Below are positions 60,971 through 64,000 of a stretch of DNA of 64,000 bases, in pieces. The stretch spans positions 61,333,937-61,397,936 of the forward strand of contig NC_029547.1 in assembly GCF_001577835.2 (NCBI RefSeq). Direction: 5' to 3'. Positions within the stretch are counted from its first letter, which is position 1. Each line of letters begins with the position of its first letter. The notes below the pieces were generated by a model. It ran no database searches and was not told where the DNA came from. It worked only from the letters and a program-made list of their open reading frames with translations. The DNA comes from Coturnix japonica (Eukaryota; Chordata; Aves; Galliformes; Phasianidae). The translations under genes and the position numbers were made by a program.

Positions 60971-62816
60971 AAAATGCTAAGAGAATATGCTAACAACAGT
61001 AGAATTGAGGAGAATCATGCTTAGCACCATTGAGAAGTTCTTCTATCATAGATGTGGACTGTGATCAGGTTTGCAGTTCATTCAGTGGGAAAACTGCTTT
61101 TCACATGGAAGAAAATTTACGATTGAAATGAGTGGACATAATGCTTGGGTAATGATAGATGCAGTAAATATATCAAAAAAGTCGAATTCTATTACAATTA
61201 ATAGTCTCTCAGCGGTAAATAACTTCATTTGCTTATACAGATTAGTTAATTATTCCTTTTGTGACAAGTGTTTTGGCTAGAATGGGTTTGAATTGATCAT
61301 TTTGATTTTTAATGATGGTTGATTTTTTTGTCTGCTGCTCTGGTAAGTTGATTTTATTCCAAGGCAAAGTAATACAAATGAAAGAAAGAAACAGCAATCA
61401 GCAGAATTATTAAGAAGCTTCCAACTGCAACTCCAAGAGGAGCTGAATTCATCAAAATTTCGCAACTATCAAAGGCATTTAGGAGGAAGAGAGGAAATGG
61501 TTTTTCTGGCCTCCTGAGAAGGATGTACCCAACGCTATGTGGACTTCATTTAAAACTGTCTGGATTTTATTCAGCAACAATTCAAGTTTCATACCATTCC
61601 AATTAGAAAAGAAAAACTAAATGGTGGAAGAAGTCTATGCCACTATTCCATACTCTCCAAAGAAACCTAACCATTTTTTTCTTCCTTACCAATATAGCAA
61701 ATTTCTTAGATGCTTAACTGCTGGAATTTACACAGCCAACAGAGAGAAGGAGGCTGCTAGAGAAAGACAGGAAGAGTATCTTATCTCACAGATAGTTCTG
61801 CTTTTTCAATTTTAGTGAAAAAGAAATACCAAGGAAAGAAGGAAGGAAGGAATACCAAAGGCAAGATACTAAGATGCATCAAGGTCAGCTGCTTTGTGCT
61901 GCCATTATTTTTTCCATTTATTGTTCTGTCCAGGTTAGTGGTCTGAATATACTTTCTAAATATTGAAACATTTAGGAACACCATGAAAAACTGTAATTAG
62001 GATATCTAGAATTTTGGTAGATAATTTAGTTCTCTCTTACTAGTTTAAAATAGTAACAGAAGACTTAGATTAAGATAAGTCATACCAATCACCAAATTAA
62101 TAAAAACCAGAAATCTGTGTTTGGTGGACAATTTTGACATTTCAACAGACAGAAAATTTAATATATATATTTTTTCTCCGTCATGAAGAATTCCAAATAT
62201 TTCTAACATGATGGCTACTTAGTGGTAGACCCTGTTCTGTGCAACAGAAAAAATATTTTATATCCTTGATTTTCTTAGGCTTAGTGGATACCTTTCCCCT
62301 GTGTTTTTCACCTTATTATGTCTGTATCAATTTTATTACTTACATATATATATATATACTATTATTACATTATTTTTTTTCATGAATTGCACATTTCCAA
62401 AGAACTCTGGGGACCAATAACCTAGAAACTCTTGTGACAAGAATGAGATGTTATCAATTTGTCATATTTAATCCTGTGATGTAAAATGAGCTACCTCCTC
62501 TGGAATCCAGTAGCTACTAATTATGCCTCCCTCACACTTTTAACACTCTTAGGGGTAGCTGAGAGACATACACTGTATAACACAGAAATAAGGCTGGAAA
62601 AAATTAAACTCCAAATCTATTCTGAAGCACTTCTTTAGACTTCAAATTAACTTTCACGTTGACTTGGGCATATTATTACCCTTTTTGTTCCAGTGTGGTA
62701 CAGGATTTTGATAAAGTATGCAACTCACCTGGAACGATGGAGCAGCTATGAGAGGATTTAGCTAAGTACAGGCTGGTTATCAGTAGATATCTGAGTTATC
62801 AGACCATACAATGGAG
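60971..62816. other. AT-rich spacer
   Basis: Short (GGAA)n at about 61836-61850 and (TA)n at 62344-62360. No gene is recognised. Confidence 0.45.
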
Positions 62817-63003
62817 TCTTCCTCCCTCCTTCTCTTTCCTTTCCTTAATGTCTTCCTCTACTCCCTTGCTTACTTTCTTTCCACCATTCCTTCCTTCCTG
62901 CCTCCCTCCCTTCCTGCTTCCCTCCCTTCCTTCCTCACTGTGTCCGTCTATCAAACCCTCCCTTTCTTTGTCACCTCTCTTCTTCCTCTCCTTTCTTTCA
63001 TTC
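62817..63003. repeat. Polypyrimidine tract
   Basis: About 187 bp that is C/T-rich on the + strand, with CCTT and CCCT units and a few interruptions (tgtccgtctatcaa near 62940). Confidence 0.85.
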
Positions 63004-63030
63004 CATAAGAAAGAAAAAAGAAACATAGTG

Positions 63031-63051
63031 GCTTTTTTTTTTTTTTTTTTC
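63031..63051. repeat. Poly-T tract
   Basis: About 21 T residues. Confidence 0.9.
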
Positions 63052-63237
63052 CAGTTTATGACTCAAGTTTTGACAACAACGCTGTACCATGACAAGATTT
63101 GAACAATTTCAACTTTGAAAATTATACCTAATTAAAGGATCGTCCATGTAGAATCAGTGTTCTAAAAAGCTATCACTAAAGCTGCCAGTTCTGCCAGGCA
63201 GCTTAATCTTCTTAATCACTTCTACTCTGGCAGAAAG

Positions 63238-63292
63238 CTTGGATCCAGTGGTCTGCTGAGGTCTCTTCCAACCCCAGAGATTCTGTGATAGT
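63238..63292 (+). repeat. CR1 LINE 3' tail upstream of copy 2
   Basis: ggtctcttccaaccccagag followed by attctgtgat is the CR1 3' end. It lies about 190 bp upstream of the copy 2 start codon, so the 5' flank of that copy includes CR1-derived DNA. Confidence 0.7.
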
Positions 63293-63326
63293 GTGAGAAG
63301 GGATCCATGAAGATGCTGAGTGTGGG

Positions 63327-63340
63327 GTCTCCATAGCAAC
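63327..63340 (+). promoter_or_regulatory. RFX X-box-like site upstream of copy 2
   Basis: GTCTCCATAGCAAC matches the RFX X-box pattern GTNRCC-N2-RGYAAC with one mismatch (T for R at the fourth base). It lies about 140 bp before the ATG at 63481. RFX factors drive ciliary and spermatid genes in vertebrates; whether this site works is unknown. The corresponding position of copy 1 lies outside the window. Confidence 0.3.
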
Positions 63341-63480
63341 TACTGGGATTCTGTGATGCACAGGCAGCCACACCCAAAGGCCATTGTGACATGGTGGTGT
63401 CCTGGTGCCTTTAGGGGTCAGCAGTTCCATGAGGAGGTAGCAGCTTCCCTGGGTGCCTGTCTCTGTGAGCGGATACAGAG

Positions 63481-64000
63481 ATGGCAAAGGAGCAGGACCA
63501 GAAGGCCCACTCCCAGGCCGAGAAAGGACTGCCGAGCGTGCGGGAACAGCGCCAGGTGCGGGATGTGCTGGGAGGGAGAGGGATGCCAGGGCAACCTAAA
63601 CACCAAGGCAGGGGGCACAGCAGCGGGTGGGGTGCCATGGCGGGCCCTGAGCACCTGTGGCCAGGGCACCGCTCCTCCTGCCCTGGGGCGTTTCCTGGGC
63701 ACCAGCCAACACCCAGGACAGCTCTGCGCCCCGAGGCAGAGAGCAGTAGGACCCAGCTCAGCAGGGCTGTCTGTGCCCAGGAACAGCCTCCTCATGGGGG
63801 CTTTGCCAGGGATGCTGGTGGTAATGCAGCCACCTGCAACCCAGACCTCCTTCTCCCTACACAGGTGGGCCGCAGGCCGCAGCAAGCTGTGCTGCCAGGC
63901 AGCCAGAGCCAGGATTCGGTTGTCCGTGGGATCCAACTGCCACCAGTGCCCCACCCGGAGAGATCACAAGCCTCTGGGAGCCGCCGTGCACAGGTAGGAA
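63481..64000 (+). CDS. Second copy of the unknown multicopy gene, exons 1-2, cut by the window end
   Basis: Exon 1 is 63481-63555 (25 codons, MAKEQDQKAHSQAEK..REQRQ) and exon 2 is 63865-63993 (43 codons, VGRRPQQAVLPG..GSRRAQ), with donor CAG|GTAGGA at 63994. Introns, splice sites and phases match copy 1. By hand count about 25 substitutions and one 6-bp length difference separate the copies over about 510 bp, or roughly 95% identity. As in copy 1, the 309-bp intron 1 is open in frame. Exons 3 and 4 must lie beyond 64000 if present. The function is unknown. Confidence 0.6.
   Translation, partial: MAKEQDQKAHSQAEKGLPSVREQRQVRDVLGGRGMPGQPKHQGRGHSSGWGAMAGPEHLWPGHRSSCPGAFPGHQPTPRTALRPEAESSRTQLSRAVCAQEQPPHGGFARDAGGNAATCNPDLLLPTQVGRRPQQAVLPGSQSQDSVVRGIQLPPVPHPERSQASGSRRAQVG

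Noticed and set aside
63320-63997. 225-codon + frame overlapping copy 2
   Set aside because: Runs in a different frame from the conserved exons, crosses the upstream flank and intron, and is a shadow of the GC-rich gene. The matching frame in copy 1 (95-550) is likewise a shadow.

Overview
This is vertebrate, almost certainly avian, nuclear DNA. The best evidence is at least fifteen CR1 LINE pieces whose 3' ends carry the bird-type tail (ccttccaaccc, then attctatgattct and similar octamer repeats), mariner copies resembling the chicken Galluhop family, and solo LTRs of bird endogenous retrovirus types. A galliform such as chicken fits best, but the species cannot be proven from the window. 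There is no bacterial-style gene layout. Most short open frames in the window are chance frames in AT-rich DNA or translations of microsatellites and transposon remnants.

Layout. Positions 1-2760 hold a compact, GC-rich four-exon gene: coding exons 40-114, 424-546, 776-1600 and 2008-2613, all joined in phase 0, giving about 542 residues, with a polyadenylation signal at 2741. Exons 3 and 4 are paralogous copies of one ancestral exon. The first two exons of a second copy in the same orientation lie at the far end (63481-63555 and 63865-63993). The window therefore spans the spacer, about 63.4 kb from ATG to ATG, between two members of a tandem or dispersed multicopy family. I do not recognise the protein.

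The spacer (2.8-63.2 kb) is AT-rich and gene-poor. It holds CR1 fragments (mostly + strand up to 39 kb, then a nested minus-strand cluster at 42.5-44.3 kb and a long minus-strand copy at 59.3-61.0 kb), LTR fossils (about 3.6, 13.1 and 17.8 kb, plus doubtful ones at 10.8 and 41.1 kb), two decayed mariners (29.2-29.7 and 44.3-45.4 kb), many microsatellites, and three long tracts at 53.7, 57.2 and 62.8 kb whose pyrimidines are all on the + strand. One unexplained candidate host exon lies on the minus strand at 32075-32248. It is a 174-bp open exon with phase 2 at both ends and both splice signals, and may belong to a longer gene crossing the region.

Working together: the only probable host genes are the two family members. 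A CR1 3' end sits directly downstream of copy 1 around its polyadenylation signal, another CR1 3' end lies just upstream of copy 2, and a near-match to an RFX X-box lies about 140 bp upstream of the copy 2 start codon. Family names for repeats come from remembered sequence resemblance, not from a search.
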